In this document: one piece after another, positions 22,669 to 30,250 of the stretch
Layout: each line of letters starts with the position of its first letter
Numbering within the stretch: the first letter of the stretch is position 1
Assembly (NCBI RefSeq): GCF_019857225.1
Contig: NZ_JAFJSY010000063.1
Coordinates: forward strand, 1 to 53,237
Direction of reading: 5' to 3'
Length of the DNA stretch: 53,237 nt
DNA from: Streptomyces plumbidurans
Lineage (GTDB): Bacteria; Actinomycetota; Actinomycetes; Streptomycetales; Streptomycetaceae
Notes under the pieces: model-generated
The model's input: only the letters and a program-made list of their open reading frames with translations
Database searches by the model: none
What the model was told of the DNA's origin: nothing
Made by a program: the position numbers and the translations under genes

Positions 22669-24282
22669 CTATCCGACCTCCTCCGGCGTGGTCTCCCGCA
22701 GTTCGCCGTCCAGCAGGAGCCAGCGGGTGATGCCGATCGACTCCAGGAACGGCAGATCGTGGCTGGCCACGATCAGCGCCCCTTCGTACGACTCCAGGGC
22801 CGACGTCAGCTGCCGGACGCTCGCCATGTCGAGGTTGTTGGTCGGCTCGTCGAGCATGAGCAGCTGCGGGGCGGGCTCGGCCAGCATCAGCGCCGCCAGG
22901 GCCGCCCGGAAGCGTTCACCGCCGGACAGCGTGCCCGCCTTCTGGTCGGCGCGGGCGCCCCGGAACAGGAAGCGGGCCAGTCGCGCCCGTACCCGGTTGT
23001 TGGTGGCGCCCGGCGCGAACCGGGCCACGTTCTCCGCCACGGACAGCTCGTCGTCGAGCACGTCGAGCCGCTGCGGCAGGAAACGGAGCGGCACGTGCGC
23101 GTGCACCTCGCCCGACACCGGCTCCAGCTCACCGGCGACAGTCCGCAGCAGCGTCGTCTTGCCCGCGCCGTTGCGCCCGATCAGCGCGACCCGCTCAGGA
23201 CCGCGCAGGTCGAGCCCGCCGGCCACCCGCGCGCCGTACGCCAGCTCCAGGTCCATCAGCGTGAGCACGCCACGGCCCGCCGGAACGGCCGTGAACGGCA
23301 GGTCGACGCGGATCTCGTCGTCGTCCCGCACGGCGTCCACCGCGTCGTCGAGCCGCTCCTTCGCCTCGGTGAGCCGCTCCTCGTGCATGATGCGGTGCTT
23401 GCCCGCGGACTCCTGTGCCGCGCGCTTGCGCGCCCCCATGACGATCTTCGGCTCGCGTTTCTGGTCCCACATCTTCTGTCCGTACCGCTTGCGGCGGGCC
23501 AGCTTGACCTGGGCGTCGGCCAGTTCGCGCTTCTGCTTGCGGTAGTCGGCCTCGGCGGCGCGGACCATCCGCTCCGCCGCCTCCTGTTCGGTCGCGAGGG
23601 CCTCCTCGTAGGCGGAGAAGTTGCCCCCGTACCAGGTGACCTCCCCGGAGTGCAGATCCGCGATCTGGTCGACGAGATCCAGGAGTTCGCGGTCGTGGCT
23701 GACCACGACCAGCACGCCCGGATAGGCGGACACGGCCGCGTACAGCCGTCTGCGTGCGTACAGGTCGAGGTTGTTGGTCGGCTCGTCCAGGAGCAGCACG
23801 TCGGGGCGGTGCAGCAGCAGTGCGGCCAGTCGCAGCAGCACCGACTCGCCGCCCGAGACCTCGCCGATGGTGCGGTCCAACTCGATGTGGCCGAGCCCGA
23901 GTTCGCCGAGTGTGGCGAGGGCTCGTTCCTCCACGTCCCAGTCGTCGCCGACCGTCTCGAAGTGCTCCTCGCTCACGTCGCCCGCCTCGATGGCGTGCAG
24001 CGCGGCCCGCTGTGCCGCGATACCGAGCGCCTCGTCGACCCTCAGCCGGGTGTCGAGGGTGACGTTCTGCGGGAGACGGCCGACCTCGCCCGTGATCCGC
24101 ACCGTGCCGTCGGCCGGGGTGAGTGCGCCCGCGATCAGCTTCAACAGGGTCGATTTTCCCGATCCGTTGGCGCCGACGAGCCCGGTCCTGCCGGGGCCGA
24201 AGGCGACGTCGAGACCCTCGAAGACGGGGGTGCCGTCGGGCCAGCTGAAGGACAGGGACGTACAGGTGATGGAACTAGACAT
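22669..24282 (-). CDS. ABC-F subfamily ATPase (ribosome protection type)
   Basis: The 537-aa protein has two ABC cassettes and no membrane segments. The first has Walker A GANGSGKST (~38-46), VSGGES and DVLLLDEPTNNLDL. The second has GRNGAGKTT, LSGGERF and LLMLDEPTNNLDM. A charged interdomain linker with RKRYGQKMWDQKREP lies between them. ABC-F proteins act at the ribosomal E/P site. Several in Streptomyces confer resistance to macrolides, lincosamides or pleuromutilins, and others are translation factors. A 260-nt leader with a good promoter and a small ORF suggests induction by ribosome stalling, which favours a resistance or stress role. The ATG at 24282 has GAGG seven bases upstream. Confidence 0.93.
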   Translation of the reverse strand: MSSSITCTSLSFSWPDGTPVFEGLDVAFGPGRTGLVGANGSGKSTLLKLIAGALTPADGTVRITGEVGRLPQNVTLDTRLRVDEALGIAAQRAALHAIEAGDVSEEHFETVGDDWDVEERALATLGELGLGHIELDRTIGEVSGGESVLLRLAALLLHRPDVLLLDEPTNNLDLYARRRLYAAVSAYPGVLVVVSHDRELLDLVDQIADLHSGEVTWYGGNFSAYEEALATEQEAAERMVRAAEADYRKQKRELADAQVKLARRKRYGQKMWDQKREPKIVMGARKRAAQESAGKHRIMHEERLTEAKERLDDAVDAVRDDDEIRVDLPFTAVPAGRGVLTLMDLELAYGARVAGGLDLRGPERVALIGRNGAGKTTLLRTVAGELEPVSGEVHAHVPLRFLPQRLDVLDDELSVAENVARFAPGATNNRVRARLARFLFRGARADQKAGTLSGGERFRAALAALMLAEPAPQLLMLDEPTNNLDMASVRQLTSALESYEGALIVASHDLPFLESIGITRWLLLDGELRETTPEEVG

Positions 24283-24543
24283 ACAGGACCTCGCGGTTGC
24301 GTGATGCGGTCAGGGGCAAACGCGTATCGAGACACCGCGGACCCGCGGGCGGAAAGGAGAGTCCTGGGAGGAGGAGGGGCCTTGATCACGAAAATCGGCC
24401 ATGAAAAAGGGCCTGCTCCGCCAGGGACGGCTCGACTGCCGAGGTCGCACGCTGCGCCCACACCTCAGGGGGTGTGACGCGGTGTCTCAGGACCTCAGAG
24501 GAGCAACGTCCTTCTCCGATCGACGGCAACAGAACCGCTGTAC
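24283..24543 (-). promoter_or_regulatory. Long 5' leader of the ABC-F gene
   Basis: About 250 nt lie between the probable transcription start and the ABC-F ATG. The leader can form CACACC-N6-GGTGTG and other GC-rich hairpins. It has T-runs unusual for this genome (a 5-T run just before the small ORF start) and carries a 30-codon ORF plus a TTG-CTC-CTC-TGA mini-ORF after GGAGAAGGA. This architecture is typical of attenuation-controlled antibiotic resistance genes. I cannot fold it reliably by eye. Confidence 0.5.
24310..24402 (-). CDS. Candidate 30-aa leader peptide of the ABC-F gene
   Basis: ATG at 24402 to TGA at 24310 encodes 30 residues, beginning MADFRDQGPSSSQDS and ending RVCP. It lies wholly inside the leader and ends 27 nt before the ABC-F start codon. 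The serine run (three TCC codons) and Arg-rich second half could give programmed pausing. The ribosome binding site is weak (GGAG 13 nt upstream), so translation is not certain. Confidence 0.4.
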   Translation of the reverse strand: MADFRDQGPSSSQDSPFRPRVRGVSIRVCP

Positions 24544-24572
24544 ACCGTACGAGGGGCTCTGGCGGCTGTCAA
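24544..24572 (-). promoter_or_regulatory. Consensus-like promoter TTGACA-N17-TACGGT
   Basis: On the minus strand a perfect -35 hexamer (24567-24572) and a TAnnnT -10 (24544-24549) are 17 bp apart. TTAATG just upstream of the -35 is A/T-rich, as WhiB7/WblC-dependent resistance promoters are. Dependence on WblC is inference. Confidence 0.65.
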
Positions 24573-24623
24573 CGCATTAACGAACTAGCGTGATCACCGA
24601 CGACGCCGCACCAAGGAGACCTC

Positions 24624-25265
24624 GTGCCCCACGGTTCGCTCTCGATCCCGGCCCGGCTCTGCCTCCTCGCCTGGGACCCCACCGGCGGCCAGGCCGCGGA
24701 CGCCACGCATCTGGTGCGCGCCGGTGCCCTCGCCGAACTGGCCCGGCGCGGTCTGCTCACCGACGAGGACGGCATCGCCACACCCGTCGACATGGACTCC
24801 CTCGCCGGTGACGCCGCTCTGGACGGGCTCATGGAACTGGTCCGCGAGTCCCGGCCGCACCGCTGGCGGGCGTGGGTGAGCCTGCACGCGCGCGTGACGG
24901 CCGACGCCGTACGGGAGCAGCTGACCGCAGAGGGATGGCTGCGGGCCGAGAAGAAGCGGGTCCTCGGCGTCTTCCCGAGCGTGGAGCACGTACTGGAGCG
25001 CGCCGGCGCGGTGGAGACGCTGCGGGAGGAGGCGCGGCAGGTCCTGGAGGGGGTGGGCGAGGTCTCCGGGCCGCAGGCCGCCACCGTGGCCCTCGCGACC
25101 GCCGCCGGAGTGCGCGGCCTGGTCCGGGACGGCCACCGTGAGCAGCACAGGGAGCGACTCGGGGAGCTCGTCGGGCGCAGCGGGGCGAGCTGGGTCCTGG
25201 GCGAGCTGGTCGCCGCCCTCGGAGCGGAGGTCCGCGCAGCGGGCGCCCACCGGCCGGGGGTTTGA
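24624..25265 (+). CDS. GPP34 (GOLPH3/VPS74-like) family protein
   Basis: The 213-aa, mostly helical protein fits the bacterial GPP34 family: N-terminal LCLLAWDPTGGQ, ALAELARRGLL, a central WVSLHARVTADAVREQL, and EGWLRAEKKRVLGVFPS followed by a helical C-terminus. In eukaryotes the domain binds phosphoinositides at the Golgi. The bacterial role is unknown, though several copies occur per Streptomyces genome. The GTG at 24624 follows AAGGAGAC. It is divergent from the ABC-F gene. Confidence 0.88.
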   Translation: MPHGSLSIPARLCLLAWDPTGGQAADATHLVRAGALAELARRGLLTDEDGIATPVDMDSLAGDAALDGLMELVRESRPHRWRAWVSLHARVTADAVREQLTAEGWLRAEKKRVLGVFPSVEHVLERAGAVETLREEARQVLEGVGEVSGPQAATVALATAAGVRGLVRDGHREQHRERLGELVGRSGASWVLGELVAALGAEVRAAGAHRPGV

Positions 25266-25443
25266 CGGCGGCTGCCGAGGGCTCCGACGGACACGTACGA
25301 CGGGCGGGTGCTCCGGTGGAGATGTGTTGCGTCGGGTGCTCGGCGCAGGTGCAGGGCGGCCGTGGCGGTCGTGGCCCCGACGTACGACGTACAGGTCGGA
25401 TTTCTGCCAGCCGCCTCCCCGCGGCCGCGGTTGAGTGAACCGC

Positions 25444-26319
25444 ATGACGACGAACGAGACGCTACGCGCGCGTGCCCTCGCCTTCCGGTCCCTGCACGTT
25501 CCCGGTCGCCCGCTCGTCCTGCCGAACGCCTGGGACGTCACGAGTGCCCGCATCGTCGAGGACGCGGGTGCCGCCGCCGTCGCGACCACCAGCGCGGGCC
25601 TGGCCTGGGCTCTCGGCGCCGCCGACGGCGACCGGCTGGACCGGGCCCCGGCCCTCGGTGCCGTCGCACGCATCGCCGCGGCGGTGGACGTGCCCGTCAG
25701 CGCGGACATCGAGAGCGGCTACGCCCCGGACCCGGCGGGCGTCGCCACCACCATCCGCGCGGTGATCGAGGCCGGCGCCGTCGGCGTGAACATCGAGGAC
25801 GCGCTGTACGAGGCCGGGACGGGACCGTTGCGTCCCGTCAAGGATCAGGCCGAGCGGATCACCGCCGCCCGGGAGGCCGCCGACGCGCTCGGGGTGCCGC
25901 TGTTCGTGAACGTCCGGATCGACACGTTCCTCAGGGGCGCCGGGGGAGTGGACCTCACCCTGGAGCGGGCCGCCGCGTTCGTCGCCGCAGGCGCCGACGG
26001 GATCTTCGTGCCCGGAGCCGTCGACCCGGGGGTTGTGGGGGTCCTCGCCGACGGGATCGAGAAGCCGCTGAACGTGATGGCGGGGCCGGGAGCACCGCCG
26101 GTCGCCGTGCTGGCCGCGCTCGGTGTCGCCCGGGTGAGCGTCGGCTCGGGCATCGCGCAGGCCGCGCACGCACTGGTCCGGCGCGCCGCAGGGGAGCTGC
26201 TGGGCGCGGGGACGTACGACTCGCTGGCGGGCGGGCTCGACTACGGCGAGCTCAACTCGCTCATGGGCGGGGGCCGTCAGGCGGATGCCGGGCGGGGGCC
26301 GTTGGGCGGGGGCCTTTGA
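25444..26319 (+). CDS. Isocitrate lyase/PEP mutase superfamily enzyme
   Basis: The product is about 291 aa, a TIM barrel of the ICL/PEPM superfamily: LPNAWDVTSARIVEDAGAAAVATTSAG at the start, VPVSADIESGYAPD with the metal-binding acidic residues, VGVNIEDAL, and LFVNVRIDTFLRG. Members cleave or form C-C or P-C bonds (2-methylisocitrate lyase, oxaloacetate hydrolase, phosphonopyruvate enzymes). The KKCGH lyase loop is not evident, so true isocitrate lyase is unlikely. The C-terminal tail is encoded by a local repeat shared with the convergent gene end. The ATG at 25444 is used; a GTG lies at 25435. Confidence 0.85.
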   Translation: MTTNETLRARALAFRSLHVPGRPLVLPNAWDVTSARIVEDAGAAAVATTSAGLAWALGAADGDRLDRAPALGAVARIAAAVDVPVSADIESGYAPDPAGVATTIRAVIEAGAVGVNIEDALYEAGTGPLRPVKDQAERITAAREAADALGVPLFVNVRIDTFLRGAGGVDLTLERAAAFVAAGADGIFVPGAVDPGVVGVLADGIEKPLNVMAGPGAPPVAVLAALGVARVSVGSGIAQAAHALVRRAAGELLGAGTYDSLAGGLDYGELNSLMGGGRQADAGRGPLGGGL

Positions 26320-26347
26320 GGCGGTTGCCGGGCGGGGGCCGTCAGGC
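26265..26347. repeat. Direct repeats of GGGCGGGGGCC across a convergent gene junction
   Basis: GGGCGGGGGCC recurs at 26265, 26290, 26304 and 26330. A longer unit, GCGG-N-TGCC plus the core, recurs at a 40-bp distance (26281 and 26321). It codes the end of one gene and supplies the stop of the convergent ssgD, suggesting replication slippage. Confidence 0.65.
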
Positions 26348-26758
26348 CGCGTCGCGCATCAGTTCCGCGAGGTCGTGGTCCAGGTCCAGCTGCAGATGCT
26401 CCAGGCCCACGGGCACCAGGGCGTTCGTGGCGGCGAGGAAGTGGCGGATCTCCTCCGAGCGGACGTGCACGATGGCGGTGCCCTCGGGTGCGTGGAACTC
26501 CAGTACGGTCCGGTCGTAGCCGTAGGGCCGTACGCGGACGTCGCCGTCGCCCACGGGCTCCTCCTGGCCGGCCATGAGGAGTTCGCGCGAGAAGGTCCAG
26601 CAGACCTCGACGCCCTCCAGGGTGGCCGGTGCGGGGAAGGCCATTCGCACTGCGAACGGATCGCAGCGGTCGTAGTGCAGTGTGGCCGGAATGCTCTGCA
26701 TGCGTGGCGCGGCGGCCACGAGGCGGGCCTCCACGGGCTGTTCGATGACGGTGGACAA
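26342..26758 (-). CDS. ssgD: SsgA-like protein, SsgD
   Basis: The 138-aa SALP family protein has the core LHYDRCDPFAVRMAFPAPATLEGVEVCWTFSRELLMAG (positions ~26580-26690), then the VRVRPYG and LEFHAPEGTAIVHV strands. SALPs are specific to morphologically complex actinomycetes and guide peptidoglycan synthesis and septation. SsgD has been linked to lateral wall integrity. The symbol rests on synteny (S. coelicolor ssgD is SCO6722, as I recall) and sequence resemblance. The start is a TTG at 26758 with GGGAG eight bases upstream. No ATG is available near the conserved N-terminus. Confidence 0.9.
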   Translation of the reverse strand: MSTVIEQPVEARLVAAAPRMQSIPATLHYDRCDPFAVRMAFPAPATLEGVEVCWTFSRELLMAGQEEPVGDGDVRVRPYGYDRTVLEFHAPEGTAIVHVRSEEIRHFLAATNALVPVGLEHLQLDLDHDLAELMRDAA

Positions 26759-27076
26759 CGCCTTGCTCCCTTGTGACGTCTGGACGGACTTGCGCGCGGA
26801 CAGGGCCGGGTACTGCTAGAGACGCCGGAACAAGCCAATCCGTGCACCCCGGATTCGAGTGACCTCCGTCACCGCGTTCATTCACAGGAGCGACGAGGAC
26901 TGCTTCCCGTGCCCCGATGGTGGGTGGGACGTGGACCGGCGGGGCGCGTCGGCCGTGGCCCGACGGGGCACATGGGCCTTGGCTCGACGGGGCACATGGG
27001 TCGTGGCTCGACCGGGAGTTGGGACGGCGACGGACGGTCTGGACGGTGCCCGGACGGTGGGCTAGTTTCGCCCGCC
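26759..27076. other. 318-bp intergenic region with short tandem repeats
   Basis: This region lies between divergent ssgD and the secreted propeller gene and must contain both promoters. The right part is repetitive (26954-27025 and GGACGG/GGACGGT runs to 27060). I see no convincing gene, although a frame from 26909 is open through it. Confidence 0.4.
26954..27025. repeat. Three 24-bp tandem repeats
   Basis: The unit CGTGGCCCGACGGGGCACAT plus GGGC repeats at 26954, 26978 and 27002 with increasing divergence. It lies about 50 bp upstream of the gene at 27077. It would encode a Gly-Ser/Pro-Thr-Gly pattern if read, but no supported gene covers it. Confidence 0.7.
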
Positions 27077-28228
27077 ATGAGGCGCATGGGGAGCACGCGA
27101 CGCAGGAGACGTACGTTCCGCACGGTGGCGGCGGGGGCGGTGTGTTCGGTGGCGCTGGCAGCCCCGACCGCCGTACCCGCACAGGCCGCACCCGCACAGG
27201 GGCACGGACAGGGACAGGGACAAGGGCAGGGGCAGGGCCACGGGGTGCACAAGGCGCCGCACTGGGAACTCAAGGACACCGGTGCGGCCGGCGTCCGCTT
27301 CCGCGGTCTGTCGGCCGTCAGCCGCGACACCGCCTGGGTGGCCGGAACCGGGGGCACCGTCCTGCGCACCACCGACGGCGGCACGAGCTGGGCGAACGTC
27401 TCGCCTCCGGGCGCCGACGCGCTGGAGTTCCGGGACATCGAGGCCTTCGACGCGCGGCGGGCCGTCGTGCTGGCCATCGGCGAGGGCGAGGCGTCCCGCG
27501 TCTACCGCACCGACGACGGGGGCGCGACCTGGACCGAGTCCTTCCGCAACACCGACGCCAAGGCCTTCTACGACTGCCTGACCTTCTTCGACCACCGCCA
27601 CGGCCTCGCGATGAGCGACCCGGTGGACGGCAGGTTCCGCATCCTGTCCACCAGCGACGGCGGCCGCTCCTGGAAGGTGCTCCCCAGCGCCGGCATGCCC
27701 GCCGCCCAGGAGGGCGAGGCGGGCTTCGCGGCGAGCGGTCAGTGCCTGGTCGCCTCCGGCCCCTCGGACGTCTGGCTGGCCACCGGAGGCGCCGCACGCG
27801 CGCGCGTGCTGCACTCCCGCGACCGCGGCCGCACCTGGACGGCCACCGACACGCCGATCCCCGCGGGCGACCCGGCCAAGGGCGTCTTCGCGCTCGCCTT
27901 CCGCGACCGCACCCACGGCCTCGCGGTCGGCGGCGACTACCGCCCCGACCAGTCCTCGCCGCGGGCCGCCGCACGCACCACCGACGGAGGCCGCACCTGG
28001 CAGCCCGCCGCCGAGCCGCCGCCCGCCTACCGCTCCGGTGCCGCCTGGCTCCCGCACAGCCGCACCACCGCCCTCGCGGTCGGCCCCACCGGCACCGACC
28101 TGACCACGGACGGCGGCCGCACCTGGCGGACGGTCGACACGGGCTCGTACGACACCGTGGACTGCACCGCCGACCTCGGCTGCTGGGCCGCGGGAGAGCA
28201 GGGGCGGGTGGCACGACTGGAAAAGTGA
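27077..28228 (+). CDS. Secreted beta-propeller protein with BNR/Asp-box (YCF48-like) repeats
   Basis: The 383-aa product has a signal peptide with an Arg-rich start and cleavage near AQAAPA. A Gly-Gln/His low-complexity stretch follows (~38-55). The remainder is a propeller with repeated T/S-x-DGG-x-S/T-W boxes (TTDGGTSW, TDDGGATW, TSDGGRSW, TTDGGRTW, TTDGGRTW), as in sialidases and photosystem assembly factor YCF48. Streptomyces relatives are often called oxidoreductases without evidence. No catalytic residues can be assigned. The ATG at 27077 is chosen because the frame upstream to 26909 is repeat DNA. Confidence 0.87.
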   Translation: MRRMGSTRRRRRTFRTVAAGAVCSVALAAPTAVPAQAAPAQGHGQGQGQGQGQGHGVHKAPHWELKDTGAAGVRFRGLSAVSRDTAWVAGTGGTVLRTTDGGTSWANVSPPGADALEFRDIEAFDARRAVVLAIGEGEASRVYRTDDGGATWTESFRNTDAKAFYDCLTFFDHRHGLAMSDPVDGRFRILSTSDGGRSWKVLPSAGMPAAQEGEAGFAASGQCLVASGPSDVWLATGGAARARVLHSRDRGRTWTATDTPIPAGDPAKGVFALAFRDRTHGLAVGGDYRPDQSSPRAAARTTDGGRTWQPAAEPPPAYRSGAAWLPHSRTTALAVGPTGTDLTTDGGRTWRTVDTGSYDTVDCTADLGCWAAGEQGRVARLEK

Positions 28229-28239
28229 GGCACACGGGC

Positions 28240-28255
28240 CGAATGCGGGTACCCG
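28240..28255 (+). promoter_or_regulatory. CGAATGCGGGTACCCG motif, candidate stress-sigma promoter
   Basis: The identical 16-mer occurs on the minus strand at 51166-51181. In both cases exactly 44 bp separate it from the start codon of a very small gene. GGGTAC is the -10 of SigB-type promoters, although a clear -35 is not seen here. Confidence 0.5.
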
Positions 28256-28299
28256 ATCGCGGACATCGCCAGTCGCGACTGCGAAGGGAGCGAGCGATC

Positions 28300-28632
28300 A
28301 TGCCCGCAGGCTCGAGCTCCAAGAGGGAGCGCCAGTACGAGCACATCAAGAAGAGCGCCCAGGACCGGGGCGAGAACACCGGACGCGCCGAGGAGATCGC
28401 GGCTCGGACGGTCAACAAGGAACGCGCCCGGTCCGGCGAGTCGAAGACCGCCAGCCGCACCTCGACCAAGGACATGTCGTCCGGTGAGCGGGGCGGCAAG
28501 CGCTCCGGCCGGGGCTCCGGCGGCCCGACCCGCGACCAGCTCTACAACGAGGCCAAGCAGCGCGGCATCGAGGGGCGCTCGTCGATGAACAAGGGGCAGC
28601 TGGAGCGCGCGCTGAACGCGAAGAAGGGCTGA
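28300..28632 (+). CDS. Small basic protein with SAP/Rho-N-like C-terminus
   Basis: The 110-aa, highly charged protein has an N-terminal half of KRERQYEHIKKSAQDRGENTGRAEEIAARTVNKERA (a segment often annotated plasmid stabilisation protein). A Ser/Gly/Arg linker follows, then TRDQLYNEAKQRGIEGRSSMNKGQLERAL, which fits a SAP/Rho-N type DNA-binding helix-extended-loop-helix. It is probably a nucleoid or stress protein (inference). The ATG at 28300 has GAAGGGAG upstream. It shares an upstream 16-mer with the LPFR small gene at 51121. Confidence 0.8.
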   Translation: MPAGSSSKRERQYEHIKKSAQDRGENTGRAEEIAARTVNKERARSGESKTASRTSTKDMSSGERGGKRSGRGSGGPTRDQLYNEAKQRGIEGRSSMNKGQLERALNAKKG

Positions 28633-28662
28633 GCCGCGGGGGCCAGCGGTTTCAGCGGGGGC

Positions 28663-28959
28663 TCAGCGGGGCTGCTGCCGGTGGCGCTCCAGCTCCGGAG
28701 CCGTCTTCGTGGCGAGGAACTCCGTGACGCGGTACGTGCACACGCCGGCGACGTTGAAGGGGTCGCCCGCGACGATCTCCTCGATGCGCGCCCGGTCCTC
28801 CGCGACGGCGAGGATCACCCCGCCGTCGCGGGGCTCCTTGCGCCCCGACGCCAGGAACACGCCCTTGCCGTACTGCTCGTCCAGCCACGCCCCGTGCTCC
28901 GGCAGCAGGGCGTCCACGGCGTCGAGCGGGGCGGTGTAGGTCAGCTCCAGTACGAACAT
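28663..28959 (-). CDS. YciI-like protein
   Basis: The 98-aa ferredoxin-like fold protein has the YciI pattern: MFVLELTYTAPLDAVDALLPEHGAWLDEQYGKG with the conserved Asp-His pair region, FLASGRKEPRDGGVIL, IVAGDPFNVAGVCTYRVTEF. The family is related to muconolactone isomerase-like dimers and its activity is usually unknown. The ATG at 28959 gives normal length. It is divergent from endonuclease V with only 49 bp between start codons. Confidence 0.87.
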   Translation of the reverse strand: MFVLELTYTAPLDAVDALLPEHGAWLDEQYGKGVFLASGRKEPRDGGVILAVAEDRARIEEIVAGDPFNVAGVCTYRVTEFLATKTAPELERHRQQPR

Positions 28960-29008
28960 GATCGCGAGCCTACGCCGCCCTCGTCGTGCCCGTACGCTCG
29001 TCCCCATC

Positions 29009-29704
29009 ATGACGACCGTAAGCATCCCCGCGGGCTGGCCCGCGACCGAGGAAGAGGCCCGCGCCGTCCAGGACGAACTGCGCGGGCGCGTGGTGCTCGA
29101 CGAGAGCGGACCGCCGCCCGGCGCCGGGCATGTGACCGGCGTCGACGTGGCCTACGACGACGAGCGGGACGTCGTCGTGGCCGCGGCCGTGGTGCTGGAC
29201 GCGGCGAGTCTGGACGTCGTCGCCGAGGCCACGGCCGTCGGCCGGATCTCCTTCCCGTACGTGCCGGGTCTGCTCGCCTTCCGCGAGATCCCCACGGTCC
29301 TCGCCGCCCTCGACGCGCTGCCGTGCCCACCCGGACTCGTGGTGTGCGACGGCTACGGCCTCGCCCATCCGCGCCGCTTCGGCCTCGCGAGCCATCTCGG
29401 CGTCCTGACCGGCCTGCCCACCATCGGCGTCGCCAAGAACCCCTTCACCTTCGCCCACGACGACCCGGGCGCCGCGCGCGGCAGCACCTCACCGCTGCTC
29501 GCGGGCACCGAGGAGGTCGGGCGCGCCCTGCGCACCCGGGACGCCGTCAAGCCGGTCTACGTGTCCGTCGGCCACCGCGTCAGCCTGGACAACGCCTGCG
29601 CCCACACCCTGACGCTCACCCCCGCCTACCGGCTGCCGGAGACGACCCGCCGGGCGGACGCGCTGTGCCGCCGGGCGCTTCAGGACGCGACGATCCGCCA
29701 CTGA
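29009..29704 (+). CDS. nfi: Endonuclease V
   Basis: The 231-aa product has all endonuclease V signatures: GVDVAYDDE with the first catalytic Asp, ISFPYVPGLLAFREIP including the PYIP-like wedge, VVCDGYGLAHPRRFGLASHLGVL with the second Asp and metal site, and GVAKN. It nicks DNA near deaminated bases, chiefly inosine. Some homologues also cut inosine-containing RNA. The ATG at 29009 aligns with the family N-terminus, and a long upstream frame is an artefact. The last codons overlap a small convergent gene. Confidence 0.95.
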   Translation: MTTVSIPAGWPATEEEARAVQDELRGRVVLDESGPPPGAGHVTGVDVAYDDERDVVVAAAVVLDAASLDVVAEATAVGRISFPYVPGLLAFREIPTVLAALDALPCPPGLVVCDGYGLAHPRRFGLASHLGVLTGLPTIGVAKNPFTFAHDDPGAARGSTSPLLAGTEEVGRALRTRDAVKPVYVSVGHRVSLDNACAHTLTLTPAYRLPETTRRADALCRRALQDATIRH

Positions 29705-29868
29705 CCCACTTCGCGGTACTCCGAGTCGTAGACCGCGGCCTCGTCCCCGGGCCGCAGCGGGTAATGGCGCAGATTGCCGCCCCAGTACCGCAGAATCCGG
29801 CCGAGCTCACCCGCCGGGTCCTTCGTCAACGCCGCGTCGTCCATGGTGACTTCGAGAAAAAATCTCAT
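29680..29868 (-). CDS. Small conserved protein, unknown function
   Basis: The 62-aa product begins MRFFLEVTMDDAALTKDP and includes RILRYWGGNLRHYPLRPG. It looks like a real streptomycete small protein because GAGGGT sits directly before the ATG at 29868 and codon use is normal. No motif, signal or membrane segment is visible. Its last 25 bp overlap the end of the endonuclease V gene in antisense. Confidence 0.7.
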   Translation of the reverse strand: MRFFLEVTMDDAALTKDPAGELGRILRYWGGNLRHYPLRPGDEAAVYDSEYREVGQWRIVAS

Positions 29869-29995
29869 ACCCTCAAGTCTTCCATTGCACCGCCCGTTGG
29901 CACTTTGCGGCGCACCTCATCCGGAAAACGGGGCCGGAGCACGGGAAAAGTCTCAACCCGCGAGTGCGGGACGTAGGTGAGGTCACGGCGCGATG

Positions 29996-30017
29996 TGAGT
30001 ACGCCTACTGAGTACGC
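29996..30017. promoter_or_regulatory. TGAGTACGC direct repeat with nested AGTA/TACT palindrome
   Basis: TGAGTACGC occurs at 29996-30004 and 30009-30017, 13 bp apart. The intervening bases form AGTA-N4-TACT, and the right end forms GTACGCGTAC. It lies 44 bp upstream of the small membrane gene at 30061. Repeats like this often mark dimer-binding operators, but the regulator is unknown. Confidence 0.5.
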
Positions 30018-30060
30018 GTACGGATGTGGGCGCGCCGCCCCGGCCGACAGGCTGTCCCGC

Positions 30061-30207
30061 ATGACGACACACCGAGCCCCAAAGCCCCTCGCCGACCCCA
30101 ACCGCCCCGTCGAACGCGCCGTGACAGCCACGCTGATCCTCGCCGTGCTGGCGGGGGTCGGCTGGATAGCCGGGATGATCTACACCGTGGCCGGTTGGTC
30201 GCTGTAG
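30061..30207 (+). CDS. Small single-pass membrane protein
   Basis: The 48-aa protein has a short hydrophilic N-terminus (RAPKPLADPNRPVERA) and one transmembrane helix (ATLILAVLAGVGWIAGMIYTVA). It fits the many short actinobacterial membrane peptides of unknown role. The ATG at 30061 is supported by where the conserved-looking sequence begins. The ribosome binding site is poor, and the upstream direct repeat suggests its own promoter. Confidence 0.65.
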   Translation: MTTHRAPKPLADPNRPVERAVTATLILAVLAGVGWIAGMIYTVAGWSL

Positions 30208-30250
30208 GTATCGCAGGACACCACCAGCCGGGGCCCGACCCTCCCCGGGC

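Noticed and set aside
22606..24477. Long open frame on the plus strand opposite the ABC-F gene
   Set aside because: Antisense shadow caused by high GC; no domain match, while the minus strand holds a complete ABC-F protein.
26909..27076. N-terminal extension of the propeller protein from 26909
   Set aside because: It is repeat DNA with no ribosome binding site, and a good signal peptide begins at 27077.
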